Numbered from the stretch's first letter, positions 9,823 through 19,190 are shown. The stretch: DNA of 64,000 bases from Robiginitalea aurantiaca (GCF_030380815.1 NZ_JAUDUY010000002.1:496001-560000), one strand, 5' to 3'. Program-made: numbers and translations. The notes: a model not told the origin generated them from the letters alone.

Positions 9823-10791
9823 ATGTTTTTTTTAGGTTTTACCTGGAATCCCGATGACACCTTGTTTAAACTTGGATTCCTGCAAATTAAGTACTACAAC
9901 CTGCTTTGGATTGTTGCCTTTGCAGTTGGATGGTACATCATGAAACGTATTTTTGACCGGGAAGGAAAAACCCGGGAAGCCCTGGATTCCCTCTTCGTGT
10001 ATATGGTCCTCTCCACCATGCTGGGGGCGCGCCTGGGTCATGTCTTTTTTTACGATTGGGATTACTATCAGAATCATCTGATCGAAATTCTTCTGCCAAT
10101 TCGGGAGCGGGCGGGCAGCACCCTTTTTGGGTTGATCAACGGATACGAATTTACCGGATTTACCGGCCTGGCTTCCCATGGAGCGGCCATCGGTGTTATC
10201 ATCGGAATGTATCTTTTCCACCGTAAACACAAGGACTTCAGTGTCCTGTATCTTTTGGATCGCATGGTTATCCCCACCGCCCTGGGTGCTTTTCTGGTGC
10301 GCCTGGGTAATTTTTTCAATTCGGAGATAAACGGAAAGATAACGGAGGCTTCCTTTTTTCTGGGTACGCGATTTGTACGGGATTCTGATGATATGCCAGC
10401 CCGCAAGGCCATGGCCATTACCGGAGAAGATACTCCGAATGCTGCTTATCACGCCCTCGAAGACAATCCGCAATTTTCAGAGTATTTAGAGGCCATCCCC
10501 TACCGACATCCCTCACAACTTTACGAGGGGGTCCTGTATCTCGGGCTTTTTGCGCTTTTGTATTACCTCTACTGGAATACCTCCAAAAAAGACCAGCCCG
10601 GATACTTATTTGGACTGTTCCTGGTCGCCTTATGGACCATCCGGTTCTTTGTCGAATTCGTCAAAAAGAGTCAGGGTGGGTTTGAAGAGAGTCTTGGATT
10701 GCTCAGTACCGGGCAATGGCTGAGCTTACCCTTTATCGCCATTGGGCTTTATTTCATGTTCCGCAAAACGAAATCCCATGCCGCTGCTTAA
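9823..10791 (+). CDS. lgt: prolipoprotein diacylglyceryl transferase
   Basis: Transfers diacylglycerol from phosphatidylglycerol to the lipobox cysteine of prolipoproteins, the first step of lipoprotein maturation, in the inner membrane. The 322-residue product has seven predicted membrane segments and conserved blocks: TMLGARLGHVFFYDW, FTGLASHGAAIGVIIG with the catalytic-region His, FLVRLGNFFNSEINGK (Lgt signature) and YRHPSQLYEGVLYL. A hydrophilic insert at about residues 185-225 is longer than in E. coli, as usual in Bacteroidetes. The window encodes many lipoproteins that would be its substrates. The next gene overlaps its last codons. Confidence 0.95.
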   Translation: MFFLGFTWNPDDTLFKLGFLQIKYYNLLWIVAFAVGWYIMKRIFDREGKTREALDSLFVYMVLSTMLGARLGHVFFYDWDYYQNHLIEILLPIRERAGSTLFGLINGYEFTGFTGLASHGAAIGVIIGMYLFHRKHKDFSVLYLLDRMVIPTALGAFLVRLGNFFNSEINGKITEASFFLGTRFVRDSDDMPARKAMAITGEDTPNAAYHALEDNPQFSEYLEAIPYRHPSQLYEGVLYLGLFALLYYLYWNTSKKDQPGYLFGLFLVALWTIRFFVEFVKKSQGGFEESLGLLSTGQWLSLPFIAIGLYFMFRKTKSHAAA

Positions 10792-11281
10792 AACTCAGAA
10801 ATTCGTGGTTTTCGGATTGATCCTGGTCGTTTTGAGTAGTACTGCCTGCAAAGAAGATCAGAGAACACTTACAGATACTACGCCTATTGCCTTTTCAAAA
10901 GAAGGGGAATTAGAAATCCTGAAATCAGATACCGATACTGTTCTTGCAGCCCTTGATATTGAATTGGCCTTGACCGATTACGAAATCCAAACCGGGCTGA
11001 TGTATCGCAAGTCCATGGAAGCAAACCAGGGAATGCTATTCGTGTTTCAGGAAGAAGCACCGCACTCCTTCTACATGAAAAACACCCTGATTTCCCTTGA
11101 CATCCTCTTTATTGATAAAGACCTCAGGATCGTGAACATACAAAAGAACACCACTCCCCTGAGTGAATCCGGTATCCCCTCTTCTGGTCCGGTGCAGTAT
11201 GTACTGGAAATCAATGCCGGCCTGAGCGACCGTTGGAAGCTTGCAGCTGGCGACCGCATCCGGTATGAAAAAATCCCCTGA
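10778..11281 (+). CDS. DUF192 family lipoprotein
   Basis: Start chosen at ATG 10778, overlapping the lgt end by 14 bases, because it places a hydrophobic signal directly at the N-terminus with a lipobox ending at Cys24 (LSSTAC). The 167-residue product then has the DUF192 fold: ELALTDYEIQTGLMYRKSM, QGMLFVFQEEAPHSFYMKNTLISLDILFID, IVNIQKNTTPLS and YVLEINAG. The biochemical role of DUF192 is not established. The gene is coupled to lgt upstream and to the hydrolase downstream (17-base overlap), suggesting one operon. Confidence 0.88.
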   Translation: MPLLKTQKFVVFGLILVVLSSTACKEDQRTLTDTTPIAFSKEGELEILKSDTDTVLAALDIELALTDYEIQTGLMYRKSMEANQGMLFVFQEEAPHSFYMKNTLISLDILFIDKDLRIVNIQKNTTPLSESGIPSSGPVQYVLEINAGLSDRWKLAAGDRIRYEKIP

Positions 11282-12140
11282 AAACCATAGCGAAAAGTCT
11301 GTAATGATACCCACCCAGGCCGAAAGGGATCTGGGGGGAACGCTCTTTATTCCCGCGGATCCGATTGGGCAATCCATACTGATCTCTTCAGCCACCGGGA
11401 TGCTGCAAAAATTCTATTACGCCTTTTCCAGGCATTTTGCCTCTCTGGGGTATACGGTTCTAACGTTTGATTATTGTGGCATTGGTTCTTCCGGAGGAAG
11501 CCCTGACTTACTCAAAAGGAATCCCACCAACCTTATAGCGTGGGGAGCCAATGATCAGGCCGGCGCTGTGCGATTTCTAAAAGACTATGATCCGGAATCC
11601 CCGATTACCCTGGTAACCCATAGCATCGGAGGTCAGCTATGCGGTTTTAACCCAGAGCACCCGAGTATTGACAGGATCATTATGGCTGCATCTCAAAACA
11701 GCTACTGGAAAAGCTTTCCCGGTTGGCACAAAACCAAAATGTGGTCATTCTGGAATATGATCATACCCTTCACCATCCCTTTTTTTGGATATTTTCCAGC
11801 CAAACACCTCGGCCTTTTTGAGAATCTTCCGAAAGGAATGGCACGCCAATGGAGGCGATGGGGAAAACAGCCCGAATATATGATGGCCTTTAAAGATGCA
11901 TCTTATTTTTTTGAGGACCTGAAAATGCCGATCTTATCCCTAAGTTTTCCCGCGGATCCCCTGGCCCCGCCAAAAACGGTAGACTGGCTGGCAAGGCAGT
12001 ATGCCAGTGCCCAAATGAATCGGATTCACTATACGGACGAAGGGTCTGCACCCGGACACTTTGGATATTTCAGACCTGCGTTTAAAAACACGCTCTGGAA
12101 GTACACGCACCAATGGATTCTCACCGATGAATGGAACTAG
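11265..12140 (+). CDS. alpha/beta hydrolase
   Basis: The 291-residue product, counted from ATG 11265, has an alpha/beta hydrolase pattern: a GYTVLTFDYCGIGSS strand-turn, the nucleophile elbow THSIGGQ with Ser120, a lid-like segment at about 140-195 rich in Trp/Phe/Pro, an acid region LKMPILSLSFPADPLAPP, and a late His in GSAPGHFGYF. It resembles serine aminopeptidase/monoglyceride-lipase-like proteins of unknown substrate. There is no signal peptide, so it is probably cytosolic. The start overlaps the DUF192 gene; ATG 11304 (MIPTQAERDLGG) is an alternative. Its end overlaps the acetyltransferase by 14 bases. Confidence 0.83.
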   Translation: MKKSPENHSEKSVMIPTQAERDLGGTLFIPADPIGQSILISSATGMLQKFYYAFSRHFASLGYTVLTFDYCGIGSSGGSPDLLKRNPTNLIAWGANDQAGAVRFLKDYDPESPITLVTHSIGGQLCGFNPEHPSIDRIIMAASQNSYWKSFPGWHKTKMWSFWNMIIPFTIPFFGYFPAKHLGLFENLPKGMARQWRRWGKQPEYMMAFKDASYFFEDLKMPILSLSFPADPLAPPKTVDWLARQYASAQMNRIHYTDEGSAPGHFGYFRPAFKNTLWKYTHQWILTDEWN

Positions 12141-12669
12141 GTATTTGCTCGAGCATTCTTCGACAGAAAGACTGATTTTTCGAAAGTTCAGTGCAGCCGA
12201 TTATACGGATTGGTTTCCCTTTTACCTGGATCCCGCCAGCACAGGATTTTGGGAAGGGATTCCGGATTCCCCTGATCGGGCATGCCGGTCACAGTTCGAC
12301 CGGATCTTTGAAAGGTATGACAAAGGTCTTGGGGGCATGAATGCGCTTATTGAAAGGGAACAACAGGTTCTCGTGGGAATGTGCGGGCTGCTTATCCAGG
12401 AGGTTGACGGAAAAAGTGAAATGGAAATAGGGTATTCCCTGTTGCCGGGGTTCAGAGGTATGGGTTTTGCAACCGAGGCCGGAATACACTGCAGGGATAA
12501 GGCGTTTGCAAACGCCTGGGCAGAATCTCTGATTTCAATTATCCATATCGACAATACCCCGTCGATTAATGTGGCATTACGATTGGGAATGACCCTGGAT
12601 ACCACTACGCAATACAAAGGCAACCCGGTCCACATTTTCAGGGTGGACAAGGCGCACCAATCTCTTTAG
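12127..12669 (+). CDS. GNAT family N-acetyltransferase (RimJ-like)
   Basis: The 180-residue product from ATG 12127 starts with STERLIFRKFSAADYTDWFPF, the usual N-terminal strand of RimJ/RimL-type acetyltransferases. EMEIGYSLLPGFRGMGFATEA provides the acetyl-CoA binding loop (R/Q-x-x-G-x-A/G type: RGMGFA), and IHIDNTPSINVALRLGM is the conserved motif B. The substrate is unknown; it may acetylate a protein N-terminus or a small amine. It overlaps the hydrolase stop and so is likely translated with it. Confidence 0.87.
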   Translation: MNGTRYLLEHSSTERLIFRKFSAADYTDWFPFYLDPASTGFWEGIPDSPDRACRSQFDRIFERYDKGLGGMNALIEREQQVLVGMCGLLIQEVDGKSEMEIGYSLLPGFRGMGFATEAGIHCRDKAFANAWAESLISIIHIDNTPSINVALRLGMTLDTTTQYKGNPVHIFRVDKAHQSL

Positions 12670-12701
12670 AAATTCCAGAAGTCGTTCCTGCAAGAAAGGA
12701 A

Positions 12702-12911
12702 TCAGTCCTTTTTCGCCGGGCAGGTCGAAAGACCAAAAGGGGCGTAGAGCGGACAGAAACTAATAAAACTGGTGAGTACAAATACCCCGGCCAGCACGAG
12801 GAGCACAATACCCAGTGTCCCCGATATGGTCCCGGTATAATACAATACACCGATTACAGCTGCGATAATTAACCGGATCACGCGATCCGCATTTCCCATG
12901 TTTTTTTTCAT
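12702..12911 (-). CDS. DUF2892 (YgaP-like) small membrane protein
   Basis: The 69-residue product starts MKKNMGNADRVIRLIIAAVIGV and has two membrane segments, ending CPLYAPFGLSTCPAKK. The NxGxxDRxIR start and the CPLYAPFGLSTC end are typical of DUF2892, the membrane part of the YgaP rhodanese family, here without the rhodanese domain. Two conserved Cys at the C-terminus could bind or relay sulfur species, but that is inference. It converges with the acetyltransferase gene. Confidence 0.85.
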   Translation of the reverse strand: MKKNMGNADRVIRLIIAAVIGVLYYTGTISGTLGIVLLVLAGVFVLTSFISFCPLYAPFGLSTCPAKKD

Positions 12912-12923
12912 ACCATTAGATAT

Positions 12924-13019
12924 TTAATTAGACAGAGCGGTTATACTCCATACGATCAGGCTGATGATCCCTACACAAAGCAGGCAGACCAAAACGAATT
13001 TACCTATTTTTCCTTTCAT
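12924..13019 (-). CDS. single-span membrane micropeptide
   Basis: A 31-residue product starting MKGKIGKFVLVCLLCVGIISL, with one hydrophobic helix flanked by Lys on the inside. The frame stays open upstream to 13139 (71 residues), but the added part is unlike a membrane protein N-terminus; the short form is preferred. It sits 12 bases upstream of the DUF2892 gene on the same strand, so the two are probably one unit. Function unknown. Confidence 0.5.
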   Translation of the reverse strand: MKGKIGKFVLVCLLCVGIISLIVWSITALSN

Positions 13020-13210
13020 CGAATACCAAAAGTATGCATCCTGATCCGTTGAAAGACTGATCTTAATCAGCTTTTGCAAACTGTAAACTCTCCGGATGGC
13101 GTCAATTGGCTGCACTGCCACCCTTGTAATTTTTGGCATTACACCCCTCTTTTCGCCTGCATATTTTGCACTGAATTCCTGTTCGCGTACATTCGTGGTA
13201 AACCGCAGTT

Positions 13211-14455
13211 ATGCCTGCCCATACGGCGATTTATACCGATAACAATTCTTCCAAAACCGAGCTTGCGAAGAAAATACTCAAAGGTGCAGCACCAGAACCC
13301 CTTGCTTTTCTCAACGGAAAAAGGGGCGTGTTTTTTTCCAATACCAGTCTGGGTGCATTTCTGGAGGCCGAGGCACGTTACGACCTCTCGGGCCTGAACC
13401 TGGGCAACCGTACCCTGAAATCCCTCTCGAGCGGAGAACGCAAAAAAGCCCTCCTCCTGCATCTCTTTCAGCAGAACCCGGATTTTATGATCCTAGATGA
13501 CCTCTTTAACAATCTCGACCAGGCATCGCGGCAGGCGTTGAAATCGGAATTGAAAAGCCGGGCTAATCGAATCCTGCTCCTGCAATTTCTAAGTCGGGCT
13601 GAAGACCTCCTGCCGTATATCGAACAGCGGGCGCAACTTTCCGGATCCCGGATCATTGGTTTCCCCAACTATACGCCACCTTCACCCGGGACCCTATTGG
13701 AGGTTTATAAAAGGGAGCTTCCCCCTGCCCCTGTTCCAGAAGTTTCCCTTCCCGATGTGCTTATAGAATTCCGAAACGTAGATTTGAGTTACCAGAGTAG
13801 CCGAATCCTGCACAAGATCAACTGGAGAATAGAAAAAGGTGATTTCTGGGAACTCCGCGGGCCCAACGGAAGTGGAAAAACGAGTCTGATTACTATGATT
13901 ATCGGGGACAACCCAAAGGCCTACGGAACGGAACTCTACCTCTTTGGAACCCGAAAAGGCAGTGGCGAAAGTGTTTGGGACATCAAAGAGAAAATCGGTT
14001 ACTTCACCCCTGCCCTTACAGATCGGTTTCGAGGAAATCACAGTGCGGAAGCCATGCTGATTTCAGGTCTTCTGGATTCCGTTGGCCTGTACACCAAACC
14101 AACAGACCAGCAAAGGTTACTGGCCGGCAGATGGCTGGAATTACTCGGTTTATCCGATCTGGGGAATGTCTTGTTTGGAAAGCTGTCCCAGGGGCATCAA
14201 AGGCTTCTGATGTGTGCCAGGGCCATGATCAAACATCCGCCGGTCCTTATTCTCGATGAACCTACAGCAGGCCTGGACGAGTCTTCAGCGGCTCTGTTAA
14301 TCGCCCTGGTTCGCAAAATGGCAGCTGAGAGCCAGACCGCCATCATCTTTGTATCGCATCGAAAGGAACCTGGATTGCAGGCTTCCAAAGTTTTGGAATT
14401 ACGTCCCGGGGATGAGGGATCCCGCGGTATTATCCACTATACGGATCAAACATAA
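13211..14455 (+). CDS. double ABC ATPase (ModF/PhrA-like) with degenerate first site
   Basis: The 414-residue soluble product has two ABC modules. The second is complete: Walker A GPNGSGKTS at 217-225, signature LSQGHQR, Walker B VLILDEPTAGLD and a switch His (VSHRK). The first has a signature (LSSGERKK, 72-79) and a Walker-B-like FMILDDLFNNLD, but the Walker A position reads TDNNSSKTEL (9-18), lacking the glycines. A stop codon four codons upstream of the ATG rules out a longer N-terminus. This resembles ModF/PhrA-type proteins; no partner membrane gene is nearby. It ends in a terminator shared with secDF. Confidence 0.85.
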   Translation: MPAHTAIYTDNNSSKTELAKKILKGAAPEPLAFLNGKRGVFFSNTSLGAFLEAEARYDLSGLNLGNRTLKSLSSGERKKALLLHLFQQNPDFMILDDLFNNLDQASRQALKSELKSRANRILLLQFLSRAEDLLPYIEQRAQLSGSRIIGFPNYTPPSPGTLLEVYKRELPPAPVPEVSLPDVLIEFRNVDLSYQSSRILHKINWRIEKGDFWELRGPNGSGKTSLITMIIGDNPKAYGTELYLFGTRKGSGESVWDIKEKIGYFTPALTDRFRGNHSAEAMLISGLLDSVGLYTKPTDQQRLLAGRWLELLGLSDLGNVLFGKLSQGHQRLLMCARAMIKHPPVLILDEPTAGLDESSAALLIALVRKMAAESQTAIIFVSHRKEPGLQASKVLELRPGDEGSRGIIHYTDQT

Positions 14456-14487
14456 AAAAACCGCAGCCCGAATGGACTGCGGTTTTT
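14454..14487. terminator. shared bidirectional terminator
   Basis: A-run, stem AACCGCAG/CTGCGGTT, T-run, placed between the convergent ABC ATPase gene and secDF. It can end both transcripts. Confidence 0.85.
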
Positions 14488-14505
14488 CTAAATATCAGGA
14501 AATCC

Positions 14506-17457
14506 TTATTTCTTTCCTTTAGACAGTTTCCTCGAAAGGGTATCAAACATTACCGGTGTTGCGATAAAGAGAGACGAATAGGTACCCACAATTACCCCGA
14601 CGATCATTGCGAACATAAATCCGCGAAGGGTCTCCCCTCCAAAGATGAATATCGACAAGAGTACTACGAGAGTAGTCAGGGAGGTGTTAAGTGTTCGGCT
14701 CAAGGTACTGTTCAGGGCCAGGTTCACATTTTCTCCGCCTTTCCAGCCCTTCTCATTGATAATCTCCCGAATACGGTCAAATACGACCACCGTATCGTTG
14801 AGGGAGTATCCGATAACCGTCAGGATGGCCGCTATAAACGCCTGATCGATTTCCATACTGAAAGGCATAAGGGCGCTCGTGGCTGAGAAGACACCCAGTA
14901 CAATTAGCACATCGTGGAAGACCGCGGTAACGGCACCCAGTGAGAATTGCCATTTGCGGAATCTGAAAAGGATGTAGAGGAATACCACCGCAAGAGACCC
15001 AATCACAGCCCAAACGGCGTTCTTCTTTATATCATCTGCGATAGTAGGTCCTACCTTCCGGTATTTCATTACCCCAATATCTTCATTGGTCCCGCCGGGA
15101 ACAAAATCCTCATAGGAGGTCCCGTCGGGAAGGTATTTCTGAAGGGTGGTGAAAAGCAACCCAAGGATTTCATCATCCACCTCGGTTCCCTGCTCATCTA
15201 CCTTGTATTTCGTGGTGACCATTATCTGGTTGGCATCCCCAAAAGTCTTGGCACCTGCGCTACCCAGAACAGCCGTGAGTTCCCCGGTAATCTCTGCCGG
15301 GCTCACCGGATCCACAAAGCGAATCTGGTAGTTCCGTCCTCCCACAAAGTCAACGCCCTGGTCCAATCCTTTGGTGAAGAGCGAAAACAGACTCAGTACC
15401 AGGAAAATTCCCGAGACGACATATGCCACTTTCCGCTTAGAGAGGAAGTTGATGTTGACATTTGTAAAGAGGTTTTTGGTAAGAGGTGTGGAAAAGTCCA
15501 GTTTACGACCCCGCTTGGAAAGGTACCAGTCGATAAGCAATCGGGTAATAAAGATTGCTGTAAACAAGGAGGTGAGGATACCGATGATCAATGTGGTGGC
15601 AAATCCTTTGATCGGACCGGTTCCAAAGACCAGGAGGATCAATGCGGTAAGACCCGTGGTGATATTCGCATCCAAAATAGAGGAAAGGGCATTGTCAAAA
15701 CCGTCTGAGACAGCCTGACCCATTCCTTTTCCTTTTTGAAGTTCTTCCTTGATCCTTTCGAAGATCAGTACGTTAGCATCCACAGACATCCCTATGGTAA
15801 GCACGATACCTGCAATCCCTGGTAAGGTAAGCACAGCCCCGAGGCTCGCAAGTACCCCAAAGATCAGGACGATATTAAAGACCAGTGCGATATCCGAAAA
15901 CAACCCGGCGCGTCCATAGTAAAAGACCATCCAGACCAGCACAAAGATCATGGCGATCAAAAAGGACATAAAACCACTGTCAATCGCTTCCTGACCCAGA
16001 GAAGGTCCTACCACAAAAGAATCGATGATCTCAGCCGAGGCCGGAAGTTTACCCGCGCGCAGGACATTGGCGATATCTTTGGTTTCCGTAACGGTAAATG
16101 TTCCGGTAATTTCCGAACTCCCGCCGGCAATACCTCCTTTGGAGGAAACACCGGGGGCGGTGTAAACGCGATTGTCAAGCACAATGGCAATACCCGTATT
16201 ATTCAGGTTGGCTTCATTGGTGAGTTCCTGCCATTCACGAGCACCTCTTACATTCATATCCATTCCGACTGCGGGACGGTTGTACTGATCGAACTGATCG
16301 CGCGCATCGCTGACGACATCCCCGCTCATTCTCGGAGTGTTGTCCCGGTTGGACTTAAGGGCAAAGAGAGCGGCAACTTCAGTACCTTGTGAAGGGCGTT
16401 CCCAAAGGAATTTGGTGAACTGGATTTCAGTGGGTAGCAACCTCCTGATTTGGGGTAGTCGCAACCAGGCACCGATCTCAGCTGTATCTTGAACAGCAGC
16501 CATACCCACGGCAAATCCGGGGCCGCTGAGTTGTAATTTTTCAAAAAGCGGATTCCGCTGTGCATCCAGGTTCAGAGAATCCTGGGCGACATCAGAAAGC
16601 AGGGAATCGATTTCTGATTCCGGTTTGACCGGGGTCTCTTCCTTCTCCACTATTGACTTGAGCGACTCATTGGCTTCAATGAAGAAATTGAGCAGGCTTT
16701 GGTTACCGGGCTCATAGGTTTCCCAGAATTCGAGTTGAGCCGTGCTCGAGAGCAGATCCTGGGCACGGGCAATATCACGGGCTCCGGGGAGCTCCACAAG
16801 AATCCGACCTGAATTCCCTTCTCTTTGGATGTTCGGCTGTGTAACACCGAAACCATCGATACGCTCGCGAAGGACTTCAAAAGCAGAAACTACTGATTCA
16901 TCAACTTTTCGGCGTATAACACCTTTAACCTCTTCGTCGGACATCTCAAAATTGACCTCATCACTCAGGCCCTTATTGGCAAAAATATCCGGAGAAGCCA
17001 GTTTGGTATCCCCTTTAATCTGATCAAAGGCATCAAAAAAGAGTTCCAGATAGGTGTCATCGCTGTTTTTTGAAGCCAGATCCGCATCCGCCAGCGCTTT
17101 GTTAAAGACCGGATTCTTCGAATAATTGGCCAGTCCTTTCAGGATATCCTTAACGGAAATCTGCAGGGTGACATTTATCCCACCCTTGAGGTCAAGACCT
17201 TTATTCAGTTCCTTTTTCTTGGCTTCTTCATAGGAAGTAAAGCCCAGGATTGGGTTTTTTGAAATAGAATCCAGGTAGCGGGCCTCTACCGTCTCCCTTT
17301 CCGTTACGTAATCCGCTACATCGGGAGAAACTGAGGCTGCAGCGTAAGCTTCGGCGTCGCTTTCTATCTTGGATGTGATGAATGTATAGGAAAGCTGATA
17401 GATACTTACCAGGCCAAACAAAAGGGCGAAGAGCTTTATAAGTCCTTTATTCTGCAT
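14506..17457 (-). CDS. secDF: fused protein translocase subunit SecDF
   Basis: Inner-membrane subunit that uses the proton gradient to pull secreted proteins out of the SecYEG channel. The 983-residue product joins SecD and SecF, as is normal in Bacteroidetes. Residues 1-30 hold the first membrane span; LGLDLKGGINVTLQISV-type sequence opens the large periplasmic P1 domain; GPSLGQEAIDSGFMSFLIAMIFV starts the SecD membrane block; VDANVLIFERIKEEL is the conserved D4-type motif. SecF begins near NINFLSKRKVAYVVSG and has GYSLNDTVVVFDRIREI. It is transcribed alone from a box near 17508. Confidence 0.97.
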   Translation of the reverse strand: MQNKGLIKLFALLFGLVSIYQLSYTFITSKIESDAEAYAAASVSPDVADYVTERETVEARYLDSISKNPILGFTSYEEAKKKELNKGLDLKGGINVTLQISVKDILKGLANYSKNPVFNKALADADLASKNSDDTYLELFFDAFDQIKGDTKLASPDIFANKGLSDEVNFEMSDEEVKGVIRRKVDESVVSAFEVLRERIDGFGVTQPNIQREGNSGRILVELPGARDIARAQDLLSSTAQLEFWETYEPGNQSLLNFFIEANESLKSIVEKEETPVKPESEIDSLLSDVAQDSLNLDAQRNPLFEKLQLSGPGFAVGMAAVQDTAEIGAWLRLPQIRRLLPTEIQFTKFLWERPSQGTEVAALFALKSNRDNTPRMSGDVVSDARDQFDQYNRPAVGMDMNVRGAREWQELTNEANLNNTGIAIVLDNRVYTAPGVSSKGGIAGGSSEITGTFTVTETKDIANVLRAGKLPASAEIIDSFVVGPSLGQEAIDSGFMSFLIAMIFVLVWMVFYYGRAGLFSDIALVFNIVLIFGVLASLGAVLTLPGIAGIVLTIGMSVDANVLIFERIKEELQKGKGMGQAVSDGFDNALSSILDANITTGLTALILLVFGTGPIKGFATTLIIGILTSLFTAIFITRLLIDWYLSKRGRKLDFSTPLTKNLFTNVNINFLSKRKVAYVVSGIFLVLSLFSLFTKGLDQGVDFVGGRNYQIRFVDPVSPAEITGELTAVLGSAGAKTFGDANQIMVTTKYKVDEQGTEVDDEILGLLFTTLQKYLPDGTSYEDFVPGGTNEDIGVMKYRKVGPTIADDIKKNAVWAVIGSLAVVFLYILFRFRKWQFSLGAVTAVFHDVLIVLGVFSATSALMPFSMEIDQAFIAAILTVIGYSLNDTVVVFDRIREIINEKGWKGGENVNLALNSTLSRTLNTSLTTLVVLLSIFIFGGETLRGFMFAMIVGVIVGTYSSLFIATPVMFDTLSRKLSKGKK

Positions 17458-17503
17458 GAGTTATGAGGTTAACTGTATATTTTATGGTGTTGCAAACAGC
17501 GTG

Positions 17504-17511
17504 CAAATATA
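17504..17511 (-). promoter_or_regulatory. candidate secDF promoter -7 box
   Basis: Minus strand reads TATATTTG, matching TAnnTTTG, 47 bases before the secDF ATG. Confidence 0.55.
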
Positions 17512-17606
17512 TCATTTCCACTAGGAACTGCCAATAAAAACAATTGATTTGTAAGCACGTAGCACCCTGCATTTCACGCTAATGGACCTAGGGGCTTCCG
17601 AAAGCG

Positions 17607-17635
17607 AAAAGGCACCTCATTTCGAGATGCCTTTT
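17607..17635 (-). terminator. mdh terminator
   Basis: Minus strand: AAAAGGCATCTC, loop, GAGGTGCCTTTT, an 8-bp stem with one G-T pair flanked by A and T runs, 25 bases past the mdh stop. Confidence 0.8.
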
Positions 17636-17659
17636 CTGTAAAACTTAAAAATAGGACTC

Positions 17660-18586
17660 TTAAACGTCCAGCAGGCCATTGGTCTTGGAAACACCGGCAG
17701 CACTTTCCTGCATTTTGGCCTTTTCCGCCTCATTGAGTTCTATGGAGACGATCTTCTCAATTCCACCACGTCCAAGGATCACAGGTACCCCTATGCACAG
17801 GTCATTCAGGTCGTATTCTCCTTCCAGCAAGGTTGAACAGGGAAACATTTTTTTCTGGTCACAGGCTATCGCCTGTACCAATCCGGAAACGGCTGCTCCG
17901 GGCGCGTACCAGGCACTGGTGCCCAATAACTTGGTGAGGGTTGCCCCTCCTACTTTGGTATCCGCAGCCACTTGATCCAGGCGCTCTTCGGACAGGAATT
18001 CTGAAACGGCAATACTGTTTCGGGTGGCGTGACGCGTCAAAGGCACCATTCCCGTATCGCTATGTCCACCAATTACCATTCCATCTACATCAGAAATTGG
18101 GGCCTCCAGAGCTTCAGCCAGACGATATTTAAAGCGGGCACTGTCCAGGGCGCCTCCCATTCCTATAATTCTGTTTTTAGGCAGTCCTGTGGTTTTATGT
18201 ACCAAATAGGTCATGGTATCCATCGGATTGCTGACAACAATTAAAATAACCTCCGGAGAGTGCTCCAGCAGGTTTGCCGCTACGGATTTGACGATGCCCG
18301 CATTTATTCCGATCAATTCCTCACGCGTCATTCCAGGCTTACGGGGAATTCCCGAAGTAATCACAGCAATGTCACTGTTTGCAGTTTTGGAATAGTCATT
18401 TGTAGATCCGGAAATCCGGGTGTCGAAGCCATTGAGGGAAGCACATTGCATCAGGTCCATTGCCTTGCCTTCAGCAACTCCTTCCTTGATATCAAGGATA
18501 ACGACTTCCGACGCGAAATTTTTACTGGCAATATAGTCTGCACAACTTGCTCCTACTGCTCCTGCTCCTACTATGGTAACTTTCAT
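17660..18586 (-). CDS. mdh: malate dehydrogenase
   Basis: Interconverts malate and oxaloacetate with NAD in the TCA cycle. The 308-residue product is of the LDH-like MDH type. It starts MKVTIVGAGAVGASCADYIASK, a GxGxxG NAD fold with an acidic residue (ILDIKEG) that favours NAD. GIPRKPGMTREEL holds the mobile-loop arginines that bind the dicarboxylate; VSNPMDTMTYLV, GMGGALDSARF and the catalytic His in GGHSDTGMVPL follow. Length and motifs are complete. It has its own promoter box and terminator. Confidence 0.96.
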   Translation of the reverse strand: MKVTIVGAGAVGASCADYIASKNFASEVVILDIKEGVAEGKAMDLMQCASLNGFDTRISGSTNDYSKTANSDIAVITSGIPRKPGMTREELIGINAGIVKSVAANLLEHSPEVILIVVSNPMDTMTYLVHKTTGLPKNRIIGMGGALDSARFKYRLAEALEAPISDVDGMVIGGHSDTGMVPLTRHATRNSIAVSEFLSEERLDQVAADTKVGGATLTKLLGTSAWYAPGAAVSGLVQAIACDQKKMFPCSTLLEGEYDLNDLCIGVPVILGRGGIEKIVSIELNEAEKAKMQESAAGVSKTNGLLDV

Positions 18587-18617
18587 ATCGATTGATTTTA
18601 TCGGGTTTCAAGAGTTG

Positions 18618-18625
18618 CAAAAATA
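18618..18625 (-). promoter_or_regulatory. candidate mdh promoter -7 box
   Basis: Minus strand reads TATTTTTG, matching TAnnTTTG, 32 bases before the mdh ATG. Confidence 0.5.
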
Positions 18626-18821
18626 GTCAATTTCCCTTGAAAAGACGCCTGTAACAACTCCTTAAAGTCAAGAGTTAAAAAAGATTCAAAATCACAGAAA
18701 TTGTTAACGAAATATGCTTTTGATCGAATTATCCGGTTTTTGAACGACCGTACATCGAAAAATAACAATACCCGGATTCGGGCCTGCGTTGGCCTAAATA
18801 CCGAATCTTAAAACCGACACC

Positions 18822-19190
18822 ATGCGCACTTTTAGTTCCCTCATTATGATTCTGGCTATTTCTGCGATTAGCAGTTGTTCCGAAATTCCTGAAAATACTG
18901 ACCCTGTAATTGGAATATGGGCCCAAACCCAGGCTTCCAGGGACAGTGGAGCCAAACATATGGAACGGGAGGAGTGGATTTTTAATGACGCCTATCTCGG
19001 ACGTTACAACCTTTATGCCGGGGATGAATTAGTGGTGGAAACGGATTTTCAATGGGAAGCCCATGCCGATGTGTATACCATACACTATCCAGGTTTAAAG
19101 AAGGTTAAAAACGTAGTGAAAATAAAACAAAATCAGGAGGGAAACCTGCTCATGGACCTGCAGGGAAACGTCCTGGCTTACCGCGAATAG
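18822..19190 (+). CDS. small lipoprotein, unknown function
   Basis: The 122-residue product has a signal peptide and lipobox ending at Cys19 (AISSC). The mature part contains DPVIGIWAQTQ, EEWIFNDAYLGRYNLY and KVKNVVKIKQNQEGNLLMD. The GIW...W-F-N-D...G-x-Y pattern suggests a small lipocalin-like barrel domain, as in many Bacteroidetes lipoproteins, but no named family is recognised. It stands alone between mdh (divergent) and gyrB (convergent) and has its own terminator. Confidence 0.78.
   Translation: MRTFSSLIMILAISAISSCSEIPENTDPVIGIWAQTQASRDSGAKHMEREEWIFNDAYLGRYNLYAGDELVVETDFQWEAHADVYTIHYPGLKKVKNVVKIKQNQEGNLLMDLQGNVLAYRE

Noticed and set aside
14947-15708. Open frame of 253 codons opposite secDF
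   Set aside because: Antisense to conserved SecDF membrane segments; composition is that of a reverse-read membrane protein.
16650-17023. Overlapping small frames on both strands within secDF
   Set aside because: They are out of frame with SecDF and lack protein features.
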